Part shown: piece after piece, positions 44,074 to 55,695 of the stretch
Numbering within the stretch: position 1 is the first letter of the stretch
Layout: each line of letters opens with the position of its first letter
NCBI GenBank assembly: GCA_022393335.1
Contig: JAJEKB010020897.1
Span: 184,501 to 248,500, forward strand
DNA from: Macrotrachela quadricornifera
Taxonomy: Eukaryota; Rotifera; Eurotatoria; Philodinida; Philodinidae
Reading direction: 5' to 3'
DNA length: 64,000 bases
Position numbers and translations under genes: made by a program
Notes under the pieces: generated by a model
What the model was told of the DNA's origin: nothing
Databases searched by the model: none
Seen by the model: the letters and a program-made list of their open reading frames with translations, nothing else

Positions 44074-44282
44074 TGTCATGGCTTCCAGCCATGATACATC
44101 ACTCTCTTCTCTTCTACAAGCTGTATATACATTCTTGAGTCATATACTCATGACTGGAATTCTTGAGTCATTCTCATATGATCGAGATTCCTGTGTCATT
44201 TGTATATTACAGCCTATATATACGTTTCGCTTCCTTTCTATTGTGTGTGTCTTCTCTCTTCCCAATAAACATCGTCTTCACA
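44074..44282 (+). repeat. 3' LTR, 209 bp
   Basis: Same sequence as 41698-41906, preceded by the polypurine tract and followed by the CATTT target copy. No difference between the two was found on reading. Confidence 0.9.
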
Positions 44283-44287
44283 CATTT

Positions 44288-45777
44288 CATTATCCCTCAA
44301 GACCTTTCTCAGTTCTCTGTAAAACACTCTATACCTTCATCAATGTTTTTGATCTCACGCGATGAATATTAGCAAGTGCCTGCCACCTCAGATATTGTCA
44401 AAACTATTGAGAAAAATGCAACCTTGTCACAAACTATTTACATTCTCTATGAAGTGACAACAAAGTTAAATTAAGAGAAAGAATAGAATATAAGAAAAAT
44501 TCGCTTTTTTAATCAATAGATAATATTATAGTTTTGCAATAATACTGAGCGTAACATTCATCTAATCCCATTTGGAAATTTACATAGCATGTTCGAAAAG
44601 GTTCTAGAAACTTTTCGAACATGCTACGTACTTTCATCTCACTCAGATTGTTTTGAGCAAAAACGTTACTATCAGTATCAATGTTTTATTCACTGATCTG
44701 GTTATTGTGGAACTGGACACTTGAGTTGATTAAATAATCAAAGATAATGCGATGTCTAACTAATTCGAACTACGATTGTGTCCAGCTAATCTTCTTTGCT
44801 TCGAAGGATGACTTTCAGTTTTTACAAGTGCAAGGGATCACTAGCATGCAAATACTGACAATATTTAAGCTTTTTTTTACCTACCGGACGACGTATTGTT
44901 TGATGCAGCAGTTGATGTGACTTCTAAAGTAAATATATACACTATTTTTTTTGTATGTGACCGTATTTTCTTTGTTATATAGCTTAAATTTTAACTTCAA
45001 AACCAAGAGACTAATCTCATCTATTTGTTATTATTGTTCTTTCTACAACCATCATTTTTCTTAATTGATCATAGTTTTCTGGCCAAAAACAAATACTGTT
45101 AAATTTTTAATAATAAACTTAGTTTCATTTGATTGAATCACATAAATTATATTGAATTATGATACATTTGCCTTAAAAATTAAAAATTTATTAAATATAT
45201 TACGTAGAGATCTATGGGCTATTAGTTAAAATGAATAGCTCAAATCGAGGCGTTTAGATGTCCAATAAGTGGATAGGCATCAAATATAAAATATTTAAAT
45301 TTTATTAACTCAATATTTTAATTTGATTGCATTTAGATTTGAGCAAAAGAGAAGGAATTAACATTAAAGTTGCAACTGTATGAGTTAGAGACATGAAGTG
45401 TCCATGTATCAACTATGAAATAATTATCGACTGAGTGTTAGTGAAATTCTTTCCTATTATTATGACAGTAATGCACGTATACACGAATCGCACATCGTTT
45501 TGTGAGATACAAAAAAGCATTACTATTCAGGTTTATGATCGTTAACGAACAAGTGAGTGAAACAAAGCACACGATCACAATAATTCCAAGAAATAAAAGA
45601 GGAGTCACTAATGCATATGTGAAGAGCAAAACCCTTTGTTAAAAGAAAAACACACGCCTCGCGCGTTCTCAGAAGCACTAGAATCTTTCGATTAATAACC
45701 TGCTGACAACCAAGTATACTGGATTATCAGCAAAAATTAACCTCTTGATCATTAATTGTGCATTAAAGACTGCATTT
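44288..45777. other. Intergenic, with one perfect short hairpin
   Basis: AT-rich. The only structure noted is an inverted repeat at 44585-44600 and 44611-44626 (TAGCATGTTCGAAAAG and its inverse, 10-base loop). No coding frame is recognised. Confidence 0.45.
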
Positions 45778-46125
45778 TTAAAATATTTCCATTTTCCCGA
45801 AAGAGTAACGTTCTAATGAGTGATTATTACCACTTGTTTTTGCTAGTATTTGCATTTGTTCACATGCGATATCTTCAATAAAGATGTCATCATATATATT
45901 GGGATCTGTTTGATCAGACCAACGATTTTTTTAGAAAATAACACTTATAGGAAAGAAAGTGTTTTGATTATAACTTTTTATTGAATTAGGTTCAGCTAAT
46001 AATTGTTTTATAGTTGGTATATGGACACTTGGTGTGGGTAACTCATGCAATTGCAGCAACAATCTCAAGTTAAAGCTTGGAGATCGTCCCTTGTAGGAAG
46101 AATTCAAATCGTTCCAGCTTGATAA
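45778..46125 (-). pseudogene. Unidentified stop-broken frame
   Basis: One minus-strand frame runs about 115 codons with a single internal TAA near 45930. Before it: LRLLLQLHELPTPSVHIPTI; after it: RWSDQTDPNIYDDIFIEDIA. Balanced composition on both sides of the stop suggests a once coding sequence, either an inactivated gene piece or two exons separated by a tiny unrecognised intron. No family is recognised. It lies downstream of the stonustoxin-like gene on the same strand and could be related to its 3' part. Confidence 0.35.
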
Positions 46126-46500
46126 TCAATTTAGTTCGCGGAAGTGGAATAGAAATATCAAAATAGATTGTTCAAATTTTTGTCAATAGAATATCACAAG
46201 ACTAAATCTTATGAATATTGGAAATGAATGATAATGTTTTGTTATTTTTTGTTTTGAATGAGCATGAAATTCAGTAACTATTTCAGTGTATTACTTCATG
46301 ATTTTAAATACGATACTGAACTAAACTGAAATGTTCAGAGAATCCCTGTCAGGCATAGAGTATAACAGATACTGAAAATGACTACTACAGCATTTAAAGT
46401 AGGACGACAATGTTTGGATTTTTAACTGTATCTATCAACACTAAGAAACAATTATGTTTGATAATAATTTGTCAGAACGTTTTTACATAATAGCAAAATT
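46126..46500. other. Spacer 3' of the stonustoxin-like gene
   Basis: AT-rich, no frame recognised. If the donor-like GTAGGT at the end of the toxin-like frame is used, this is intron. Confidence 0.35.
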
Positions 46501-48312
46501 TCACCTACCAATTGTATTGCTAGTATCACTTTGAGGTGTGACACCATATAACGTAATTCCACTTATTTTAAATTGATATTTTCCATTAAGATTCGGAATA
46601 ATTGCTGATTCTGTTGCATCCACAGTTGTTGATAATAAATCCCATTGATCATTTGAATTTTTTTGACCGTAAATCTGGTACTTTTGAATACCTTCACTTC
46701 CAAATCGTGGTTTTGACCATTCGAGTTTTACGCTTTGATTCGTTGTAACTGTTGCATGAATTTCTTCTGGTTCACTAGGAATTTCAAAATTCGTGTGAAC
46801 ACTATTTCGATAAAACGTAATTGATACACCTCTTTTCTTCTCAAAATCATCGGAATATTGTACAGTAACTGCAAATTTATATTTTTTATTGTCTTTATTT
46901 GCTTCAGCAAAATTAATAAACAACATCATATTTTGCCGCATAAGCTGAAAAATATCGTATTGATTGAACCAACGATCAATCGATGTACCTTCATATCTTT
47001 GGTTACATGTTTCATTATCAAGATATTCGCACAATTTGTTAAAAAATGGATCATTTTTATCAATGACATGAATAACCAAGCAAAATACGAAACTATTATT
47101 TAAATTGCTCAGAACTGCAGCTTTTGATAGTGACAATTCAATATTCACTTTTTCAGCTAAGTTGTTAGTAAAATTTGTTAATATCTGCAACTCGTCAGTT
47201 TTTGCTTCAAGCCAATTTTCTAATTCTTGTATATTGAACGGAGATCGATAGACTTGTCCAAGCAACTCAGCTAATTCATTTTCGTTTGTACTACCACTAC
47301 GAATTTCAGGCAATATTTTCATCATTTTTTTTTTAATATTGTTTTCAAATTCAGAAATACGGCTACCAAATATCGACCATTGCTGTTTAATTCGTTGTAA
47401 CACGGTATTGCTTGATAAACTTTCTTTTAAATCATTTGCTTTAATTTCTAAACGATGTAGGTTCTCAATGAGTTCTATAGATCTATTGACTAACTTGACA
47501 CTAATTTGGCGGCTTAATTTCGCTGCTGAACTATCTAATAAATGAAGTGGATATAACCATACTTGTTTTGCTACAGCCTTTTTATCATCTGGACCAAGAA
47601 GGGTTGGTAAATCTTTATATAATTTAACGGCTTCTTCATATGTACTCGGATTTATTTCAAGTCTAAAATCACCATAAAACTGACACTTTAATTTTTCAAT
47701 GACTTTTTTTTCTTCATCATTCAAATCTAACTGTCCAGTGCCAGAAACTTGAACTATGGGAATTTTATTCAACGCTGCCTCAACAGATCCATGTACTTTC
47801 GTACGATCTTCATTATTGGAAAGTTCTCGATCAAATATAAAAAAAGCTTCGGCACCATAGAGAATTCCAGTAACAACATGCGTAGCGATCTGTTGATCAA
47901 ATATCTCTTGATACTTCATATTATCTTTACCCAAATGAGTCATTGTTAGATGATCAAAACGTGTTCTTGTTGAATATTTCAATGTCATACGTTCACTACG
48001 TTCAGTTTTTTTACGATCATTGATATATTTAGCCGAACCAGATACTTCAACAAGGCCAGTTAGAACACTAAGTTTTAATTCTGCATTAATTCCAAGCATT
48101 GCTGATTTTTCTTCGAATGTATCTCCTGTAGAAATTTTATAATTAGTTTCTCTTGTATTGTCATCAGATTGAATGTCTTCTTTTAGTATTTTTGGATCCC
48201 ACAGTGTAATACCAGGAATAAGTTGATCATTTCTTTCATTATATAGCATTCCAAGCTGAAATGGACGACCAAGTGCCATTAATGTCAATGTATCATAAGT
48301 TTCAGTAGACAT
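46501..48312 (-). CDS. Stonustoxin-like protein (MACPF/CDC-related, thioredoxin-like and Fn3 regions), 603 aa
   Basis: The N-terminus carries the hallmark of stonustoxin/neoverrucotoxin relatives, ALGRPFQLGMLY with IPGITLWD about 20 residues later. It is followed by a beta-rich region with GLVEVSGSAKYIND that in the family forms the MACPF/CDC-like pore-forming domain, then an alpha-helical FAT-like part and a thioredoxin-like region. A fibronectin III domain (IPSEPEEIHATVTTNQSVKL onward) makes up the last 90 residues, whereas the fish toxins end in PRY-SPRY. Non-venom animals carry many such homologues of unknown role, so toxicity is not implied. The start at 48312 is preferred over 48375 because a TTTTTAAG acceptor-like site sits two bases upstream. 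A donor-like GTAGGT overlaps the stop, so more exons may follow. Confidence 0.85.
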   Translation of the reverse strand: MSTETYDTLTLMALGRPFQLGMLYNERNDQLIPGITLWDPKILKEDIQSDDNTRETNYKISTGDTFEEKSAMLGINAELKLSVLTGLVEVSGSAKYINDRKKTERSERMTLKYSTRTRFDHLTMTHLGKDNMKYQEIFDQQIATHVVTGILYGAEAFFIFDRELSNNEDRTKVHGSVEAALNKIPIVQVSGTGQLDLNDEEKKVIEKLKCQFYGDFRLEINPSTYEEAVKLYKDLPTLLGPDDKKAVAKQVWLYPLHLLDSSAAKLSRQISVKLVNRSIELIENLHRLEIKANDLKESLSSNTVLQRIKQQWSIFGSRISEFENNIKKKMMKILPEIRSGSTNENELAELLGQVYRSPFNIQELENWLEAKTDELQILTNFTNNLAEKVNIELSLSKAAVLSNLNNSFVFCLVIHVIDKNDPFFNKLCEYLDNETCNQRYEGTSIDRWFNQYDIFQLMRQNMMLFINFAEANKDNKKYKFAVTVQYSDDFEKKRGVSITFYRNSVHTNFEIPSEPEEIHATVTTNQSVKLEWSKPRFGSEGIQKYQIYGQKNSNDQWDLLSTTVDATESAIIPNLNGKYQFKISGITLYGVTPQSDTSNTIGR

Positions 48313-48484
48313 TCTTAAAAATATAATCATCTTCTCGTTAAATGATTTCAAGAATAATACAATAGACATTTTCAATAACGATTAGTTAAGAAAAAATTCA
48401 ACAAACCTGTTCTATTGTTTGGTGGGTTAGTCTTTAGTCAAAGAGTACTAAGTTCTCTTAAATAACTAATAATAATTTAACATC

Positions 48485-48915
48485 TCAAATTCTGCCCCGG
48501 AATCAATTCTGTCCAATTTCGAGAACTCGATCATATTTTAACATAAGAGCCTTAATTGATATTAATCGAGTGTCGTCAATGTTCGCAATTACAGGAATTT
48601 CTAAGAATTCTTTTCGATTCTGAAACCGCAACAGTGAGCTTCAATTCCAGAATTGTATACTTATTCAAGAGATTTATCTTTCATACCAAGAATGTGCATG
48701 AGGATAAGGGTGGAAAGTTATTTGGAAATTGACAGAAATTTGGGGAACTCCTTCCGATTTTGATATCATTGGACCTGGTTGCAGTTGAGAAAAATCGGGA
48801 ATTTAAGGAATTCAATTAATATTGATTAAACCTCTTGTCTTGAATTATGATCTGGTTTTCGAAAGTGGACGGAACTCGTTTCGTAATGTTCACCATTGCG
48901 AAATAGGACGTATTC
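48485..48915 (+). mobile_element. Old copy of the GATTCCGGAATC element
   Basis: The right end 'ggaactcgtttcgtaatgttcaNcattgcgaaataggacgtattctc' matches the terminus at 31945, and degenerate 'tccNgaat' palindromes and a 'gatgaggataagggtg' type block lie inside. The left terminus is missing. Divergence is high. Confidence 0.5.
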
Positions 48916-51596
48916 TCATTACATAAGTATTAAATGATTCTTTTACTCTTATTAAAATTCATAGGTAGCATCAAAGGGAGGTAAAATGTAGCAACTGCTT
49001 TTTATACAAAACAAGTTGAAGAAATGATAAGAACTTATTGCTTTCACGAATTTTCAATCTCTCTATATACACTTAAGGTGTCCGCAATCAAAAAGTCGAG
49101 TACTATCTCAATCTTTCGTGAAAATCTACATAGTCGGGTAGTTTTGAGTAAGCTGTAGTATTTTAAGATTTTCTTCCGCAAAACTTGATTAAAACGAATA
49201 AAACGATAAAATGATAGTTCATGCAACTCGAAACACTAGAATCATAAAGCTTAAACTTCAGAATGTAGAAAAAAGCTTTCTTATACAACTTCGATTAGTC
49301 AAGTCCTATCATGTAAATAGTATTACTATGCACAAAAATAACCTTGATATTTCCAGTATCATCCTGTACAAATAAAACTTATCAATTTTGTCATTTGAGG
49401 CCTATGGGCAAAAACGAAACATATCACAAAAATCATCTCGTCAATCTCTATAGATTGATATATATCCCGTCTAAAACTGAGAATCACACCTAGGGATGCT
49501 CCTTTGTCAGTGTATCTTGTCAAACATAACTGTCACATTTCGGAAAGTTTACTTGTCACATTGTCTGCATAGTCCTAGAAGAGTTACTAAGGATGCTGAA
49601 ACGAAAATAAAGATGTGATCGTTAGTTGAGTAATAAGATCATATTTTTTTCGATAATATATTTTATTTAATAGAGCACACACTTCCCCTTTTGTTCATTC
49701 CGCTCATCATCACACCACCTTCACTTCATTCGTTGCGTATATCATCTCAACATGTTATCAACTTCATAAGTTAACAACTGATTCTCTGTCCTCATTCATA
49801 CAAAGTCAGGGATGCAGCGATGACGATATGTCGCTTTAAATTTAGTCAAAGCGAAACATTTTATTACTATACTTTAAAAAAATCAAAGTAGATTTATAAG
49901 CAGCGTAAATCCAACGAATTCGCAAACCCTTTTCAGAAATAAAGAAAATTCAATCGGAAGTCATACTTTTTTCCATAATTGAAATAGTCAAATTCTTTAG
50001 AACATTTTATAGAGGAACTCGGAGCTTGACATTAAAATGTAAGGATAATTTCAAAATAAGACAGAATATATTTTATAGACTCACAGAAACAATTTTTTGA
50101 ATAATAAAATACATTTTCTTATAGTTTCAAGTTTACTCTACAACGTACTATAAAGTTTTATCTCGAATCTTGAAACAAATACTTGTGTCTGAAGTATCGC
50201 GTTACGTAGACAAATCAATATACAGAAAGTTATATAGATATACTTACGATGTAAATTAATGTTGAAATGTATTGAAGTTGCGTTTGTGTATGTATGAAGC
50301 AAGCTACTTCGTATCTTTATATTCAATACAATTGGTTTTTTCGAAGTAATGTTTATGTAAGTGAATCAACGAACCATACAATGTATACAAATGGTGGTAA
50401 GTTGGGTATAGATGAATGCCTTTCATACATGTTTTTTTTCGTCACGTTACACTACAGTTTTGTCTTTCCTTTGCATTTTTTGTCCAATATAAGACAAAAC
50501 AAACGCCTATAGGTTAGTTCGTGGGAGTTCTACCATCGTTTCAATGCGCTCCTTTAAATCGCGTCGAACTTTCAGAGTTTGTAGAACTTTTTATGCTGAT
50601 CGTTTTGACAATAAAAGCGTTAGAACTTGCACTTATAATAGCGGAGAAAAAATGTAAAGATTTTTACTAGAAAATCATGTTTTTTTCAATTTACACAATA
50701 CATAACTTAATGATTTTTCGATCATAATCGTCTTTTAAAATATCGATGATCAAATTTCATTTGTAAAATAATGTAGGCCATGTGAAAAATATTTTCATAG
50801 TGCAATATGTGCCTCCACAGCTCACTCGACCGATGACTAATAATAAAGAGTGTCGCTTAAAACCATATACAAATTTGGTGATATATAGGGTTTGATAGCG
50901 TGGAATTTGCTCCACCGAACCCCATAATTTTTTTTCTGGAAATGAGATTTGACTCTGAAAAAGGGTCTACAAAAGGAAATATATACTTTTTTGAATAAAT
51001 ATTTATATGAGACCTTAACCATAATATACAAAAACTACATTCAATGTCAATTAAACTTTCAGCATTTGTAGAGCTTTTTATTCTAACTATTTTGCAAAAA
51101 AGAACATTTTCGAAATGCTTTTGTTTTGACAGAGATATACTCAAAATACTGGAAGCAATTAAAGATTAAAACAAATTCTTTTTTATGGAACATGTCTCGT
51201 AAATAGTGTTTTTTATAGTTTTTCGCGTCGAAGCAGATCAGAAAGCAAATATAAGACCATATTCGGATTCCTGATGAGACAGCGTACCAGATCATACTAA
51301 ATTCGACATCAACTTTGACAAAAATTGTTTCAATTTAGGATAATCGCCGATAAAGGATAGCCATATTTTGAGTTATTAGTGCACACTCAGCACCCATGAT
51401 AGAACCAGTTTTTGTTAAACTTGAACTTATGTTTAGTATGGCGTCTTAAGAATGAAGATGAATAAAATGACCACAAATACTTAAAAGGATTTTCACTTTT
51501 ATTCGTAAAGATAATGTAATAGTAAGTATCTCAATAGAAGATGGATGAAAATATAATAATAAAATTCATTACGAATATTACACTACATGTACTGGT
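48916..51596. other. Intergenic, one weak internal duplication
   Basis: AT-rich. 'aactttcagagtttgtagaactttttatgctgatcgttttgac' near 50560 is loosely repeated near 51050 ('aaactttcagcatttgtagagctttttattctaactattttgc'), so a decayed element may lie around 50.5-51.3 kb. No gene is recognised. Confidence 0.35.
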
Positions 51597-51889
51597 TTGA
51601 GAAAATCTGGCTTGCACATAAATTATCACTGTCATCGTGACAGTTGTAGTTATGGTACACCAGAACTTGAGGAAGAAATACAACAGAAAGTGGAAGAGAA
51701 ACGAGTTGCTATTCAGCAACAATTTCAAGCTTTAAGTGATAGTAAGCAACATAGATGTTCTCAGTTTATACATACAATAGGACATGACGTCGAACCAGTG
51801 CAACAACTGTATTCTATGTGTGAACAATCATTTATAAACTACTGCTCACATAGAAATGAACAATATACAAACAGTAGTATGTCATATAT

Positions 51890-52540
51890 ATATATCTCGT
51901 ATGAATTTGTTTGTCGTAAGATTATGGTACTTGAAACATTATCATATTGAATGCTATATCGGTACAGAAGTCAATTTGACACAAAGGATGGTGAATCATT
52001 TTTTATTAACTGTTCTAGATATTTTACATTCCTGTGTACATCCAGAGTTAATTTCACTACCTGTTGATATAAGTAGTAGCAGGCCACCATATAGACCTGA
52101 ACGTTAACATAAATTAATCGCTGATTCAACTTTTATTGCATTACCTCAACCATATGATTCAGAAAGACGTAAAGCATATTATCATGCAAAAAGTTCAACA
52201 AATTATGCAATAGAAATACAAATAGTTTGCGATTTTCATCATTGAATAGTTCATATATTCGATTGTTATCATGGAACTGCACATGATATCACAGTTGTAA
52301 GAGAGTCAGATCTATTAGAAAATATAAATGACTTTGTACAAATTATTGCAGACCAAGGATACATGGTTAAGAATATGTAGTTACTCCAAGAAAAAAACTT
52401 CATAGACATGAATTAACAGATGAAGATAAAGAATTCAATCGTAATGTTAATAGTGCAAGTAGAGAAGATATTAGTGACTTTTACAAAGCAACAAAAATTG
52501 TACAAGGCGTTTCTGCTCTTTGTCATTTTGAATTTAAATA
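51890..52540 (+). pseudogene. PIF/Harbinger-like (DDE_Tnp_4) transposase relic
   Basis: Successive frames give LWYLKHYHIECYIGTEVNLT, then after a TAA LIADSTFIALPQPYDSERRK and FDCYHGTAHDITVVRESDLL, then IIADQGYM, then after a frameshift EYVVTPRKKLHRHELTDEDK with EFNRNVNSA. This is the order found in DDE_Tnp_4 transposases: first Asp in IADST, second in HDIT and a DxGY-like third block. At least two in-frame stops and one frameshift make it dead. A frame at 51597-51950 just upstream is unrelated or unidentified. Confidence 0.75.
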
Positions 52541-52555
52541 AACATCCTATTCATA

Positions 52556-52845
52556 CGTAGGTGAAGTTAGCCTCATATTCGAGTAAATCCCGCCAAGATT
52601 CGTCCAGGAAGCTGCTCCAACTGTTCCAAAGAGTTCCAGAGTAGAACTCGATGAGCTCTATCGATTGGTAACCTCGGATTCTCCGTATCTCATACNNNNN
52701 NNNNNGTATGAGATACGGAGAATCCGAGGTTACCAATCGATAGAGCTCATCGAGTTCTACTCTGGAACTCTTTGGAACAGTTGGAGCAGCTTCCTGGACG
52801 AATCTTGGCGGGATTTACTCGAATATGAGGCTAACTTCACCTACG
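52556..52845. mobile_element. MULE-like palindromic element spanning a 10-base gap
   Basis: Arms of 140 bases (52556-52695 and 52706-52845) are perfect inverse copies starting CGTAGGTGAAG. An 11-bp duplication TCCTATTCATA flanks it (52545-52555 and 52846-52856). Long inverted repeats plus a 9-11 bp duplication suggest a Mutator-like element. The 10 N lie exactly at the hairpin tip, so the true centre is unknown. Confidence 0.75.
52696..52705. other. Assembly gap, 10 N, at the hairpin centre
   Basis: Ten unresolved bases between two perfect inverted arms, where sequencing and assembly often fail. Confidence 0.99.
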
Positions 52846-52856
52846 TCCTATTCATA

Positions 52857-53979
52857 AATAAAAACAGCGATAAGTTGTATTTTTCATTAACCAATTGATA
52901 ATGAAACTTCGCTACTGACCTTTCAGATTGTTTCAAAATTTTGAGCAAGAAGCAGTATACGTTAACATTTATACTGCGAAGCAAGTATTTAATAACTCTC
53001 ATTTCTTGTGATATGGATCTCAAACAAGTTCAAATCAGTAGTATTATATGGGGGATACAATTGATAAAACACTCATATTTTTGCGCTAAACGATTGAAGC
53101 TACATAAGCAAATATATTCTGAGATATTAGGTTGGCTGCTCAAGCCCATGTAATAAATTAAATAATATCTGTTCAAATCGTACCAATTCATAATTAATAT
53201 CATAAGTAATAAAGCATGGCACAATCAAGATGTTAATGTTGATAACCAACCGAAAAAACAGCAAATAAATCAAACAAATTACAGATAAAATTAACATGAT
53301 CTTTGAAGATTTTTTGTTCAATAGTTAGCGTTTATAAATAAGTTGGTAATAAATAATATCATTTTTTCTACTCTAATTATATGACTTAAAAATAATGATA
53401 ACAGATGAAATAACCCATATCATATTGATAATCCTTTAGATAATCATTTTCTTTCTAATATTGTATAATCTAGTGCCTTACTTTTTCCCTTTCCAATCGC
53501 CACTGGACAAATACTAATCTTGACAATACCCTAATTGAAAAATATACCTTTACTCTAAGCTGATATCTAGTAAGTAAGACCTTGCCCAAATCTTGGGTGC
53601 AGATAAATGAACAGATCTATACGATCTTGACTAAGGCACCCGTGGATGGCGCTATGTAGTTCCGAAATAGTCACCCTAATGTAAAATTTAAAGCTGAATC
53701 TGAATCTGAAGCCAGATTATTATTAAAAACAGAAAAAGTCAACTTAGTGGAGAATGGTCATTTTGGAAAACTTTTGGAATCGTCGTCTTTATGTACACTC
53801 TTGAATAGAAATCGTGTTTTCTTGGGCAAACCGACATAATTTATTTCTAGAAAGTGACAAAATAGGTTTTAAAACTATGATCAGTTTAAGATCTTAGGTT
53901 CAGAAAGTTCATTGTCTGATAATCGCGTCAGATAAATATGTAATCAAGATCATGCGAGTATCTTGCACACAAATTTTCC
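52857..53979. other. Intergenic, no gene recognised
   Basis: AT-rich. Short minus-strand frames near 53030-53321 are low complexity. The stretch 53560-53680 is more balanced in base composition, but no tRNA or SINE box could be identified. Confidence 0.4.
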
Positions 53980-55695
53980 AGAGGTATTTACGTCTGGGCA
54001 AAAGTTCTAGTTTAATTTAAAAAATACATAAAGATAAAGAAGTATTTTTAATTTTATTTTATCAAATGTTGCGGATAGTTGCCATGATCATTTATATGAA
54101 GTTCAATCCTTTCTAACAATTTATTAAAATTTTTTTGAAGTCTTTTTCGAAAAAATTTTTAGGAAACTTGTATACCGCATGACTTAATCATATTTCATTT
54201 ATTTAACCAGTTAAACTACATTTGATAGAAGTAGTTAGCCAAAAATTACATAGTGTCAGCGTAGCTTCTCAAAAGTGATACTCTTTAATTGAAAAGCGAG
54301 CAGTTTAAAACATTGCACGGCTATTTAAAAATTGATACAAAATTGGTTTTTTCGCATCTTACTGTTTAAAACTTTGAACTTTCAATGCAGTGCTATAGAA
54401 CTTAAGGAATAGCTATTTAAAAGAAGCATCAAATAGAAACTAGAACACTTAATTTAGTTGCTCACCACGCCTACGATTGAAAACCTATAAATTATGTTTT
54501 TTCAATTATGAGAAAATGAATTAATACATCCCCTTCTCCACCCCTGCTCGAAAAGAATCAGCGATGTTTAAAACTATCCTGGAAAACTCATAACAACATG
54601 TGCATACCAATTAACCTTTCTGATTAACTATGTAATCTCCTGAACACAATCTAAAAAAATTTAATCAAAAATTCAAATCAATATAGAACTTCAACAGATG
54701 CCCCCGAAAAGGAAGGTAGCTAGTCATTAGAACATAACATAACTGCGAGATAACAACAGCCAACAAAGATTACAGAATTATGACGATTTAATTGCTACTC
54801 GTTCGAAGATGATGACACGATTTGAATACTCAGAAAAACATCTAAATAGTTATGCATATTCATTAAACATAGTTGGCGCTTAAACAGCTATTTTTCAAAG
54901 ATAACGAAAATATTTAAATAGCTATGCACATGCAATAGATAGTGCTGGAAGTAAAACAACTATACGTCAGTAGAGTTTCACTTATTGATAGAAACATATT
55001 TAAGCTAGTATCTTAAAGCGAATCTTTGAAAGCAATACAGTGTAAACACAAATTGTATTTCTTTTGCGAATGAGCCAGTATCAGGCCTGAAGAATATAGT
55101 GGATATGATACGATATTGATGCCTTCTTTTGTCATATCATTAATAATATTGGATGAGTATGAAGTCAACGGTGATCATCTCGCAATTTTATACATTTGAA
55201 CGTGATGTCTCTGTATATTGCCACATTTCATTAAAAGAAGGCTTCGAACAATTTTCAATATTGCCCTTACTTACACTCAGGAGTATTTGATTTAAAGAAT
55301 ATACCAAAGAAAGTTTTGGTTAAAATCTGTTCTCATGAACAGTAGTCTTTGATGATTTATCTTCAATCAACCAACTAGCATCAAATGACCTATGTATAAT
55401 ATATCTAAAATAAATTCATATTCCATCACTAATAATACAATAACGCTACTAATATCATCGAAAAAAATGTTTCTAAATTTTTATCCAAGGTACCTAAAAA
55501 TTTTTTCCGAAAAAGACTTTTAAAAAAATTTAATAAATTGTTAGAAAGGATTGAACTTCATATAAATAATCATAGCATCTAATCTCAATATTTGATAAAA
55601 TAAAATTAAAAATATTTCTTTATCTTTATACTTCTTTTTAACAAAATTAGGACTTTTTGTTAGAGCTAAGTAGAAATACCTGTCAGATTATACGA
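53980..55695. mobile_element. Element with about 200-bp terminal inverted repeats
   Basis: 53980-54175 and 55475-55695 are inverse copies with small differences, sharing 'aggtatttNNNNctNNgNNaaaagt', 'taattttattttatcaaat' and 'gaagttcaatcctttctaacaatttatta'. The 1.3-kb interior has no transposase frame. It holds a short tandem pair of about 65 bp near 54840-54970 ('aaatagNtatgcaNatNcaNta'). The superfamily is not identified; edges are approximate. Confidence 0.6.

Larger units (their letters stand above)
41698..44282 (+). mobile_element. Non-autonomous LTR retroelement, 2,585 bp, recent
   Basis: Two identical 209-bp LTRs, a 5-bp CATTT target duplication (41693-41697 and 44283-44287), a possible primer-binding site after the left LTR, and a G-rich polypurine tract (GGTGGGGGGAGG) just before the right LTR. 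The only sizeable internal frame is 42016-43137, with no reverse transcriptase, integrase, protease or gag zinc knuckle visible. LTR identity says insertion was recent, so enzymes must have come from another element. Confidence 0.85.

Noticed and set aside
43766..44365. 199-codon plus-strand frame crossing into the right LTR
   Set aside because: It runs through the polypurine tract and the LTR; the same peptide appears from the left LTR (41702-41938), so it is LTR sequence and not a gene.
52551..52898. Two frames giving the same peptide on opposite strands
   Set aside because: Direct result of the perfect palindrome around the 10-base gap.
53560..53680. Possible tRNA-derived SINE
   Set aside because: No A/B-box pair or cloverleaf could be built from the sequence.
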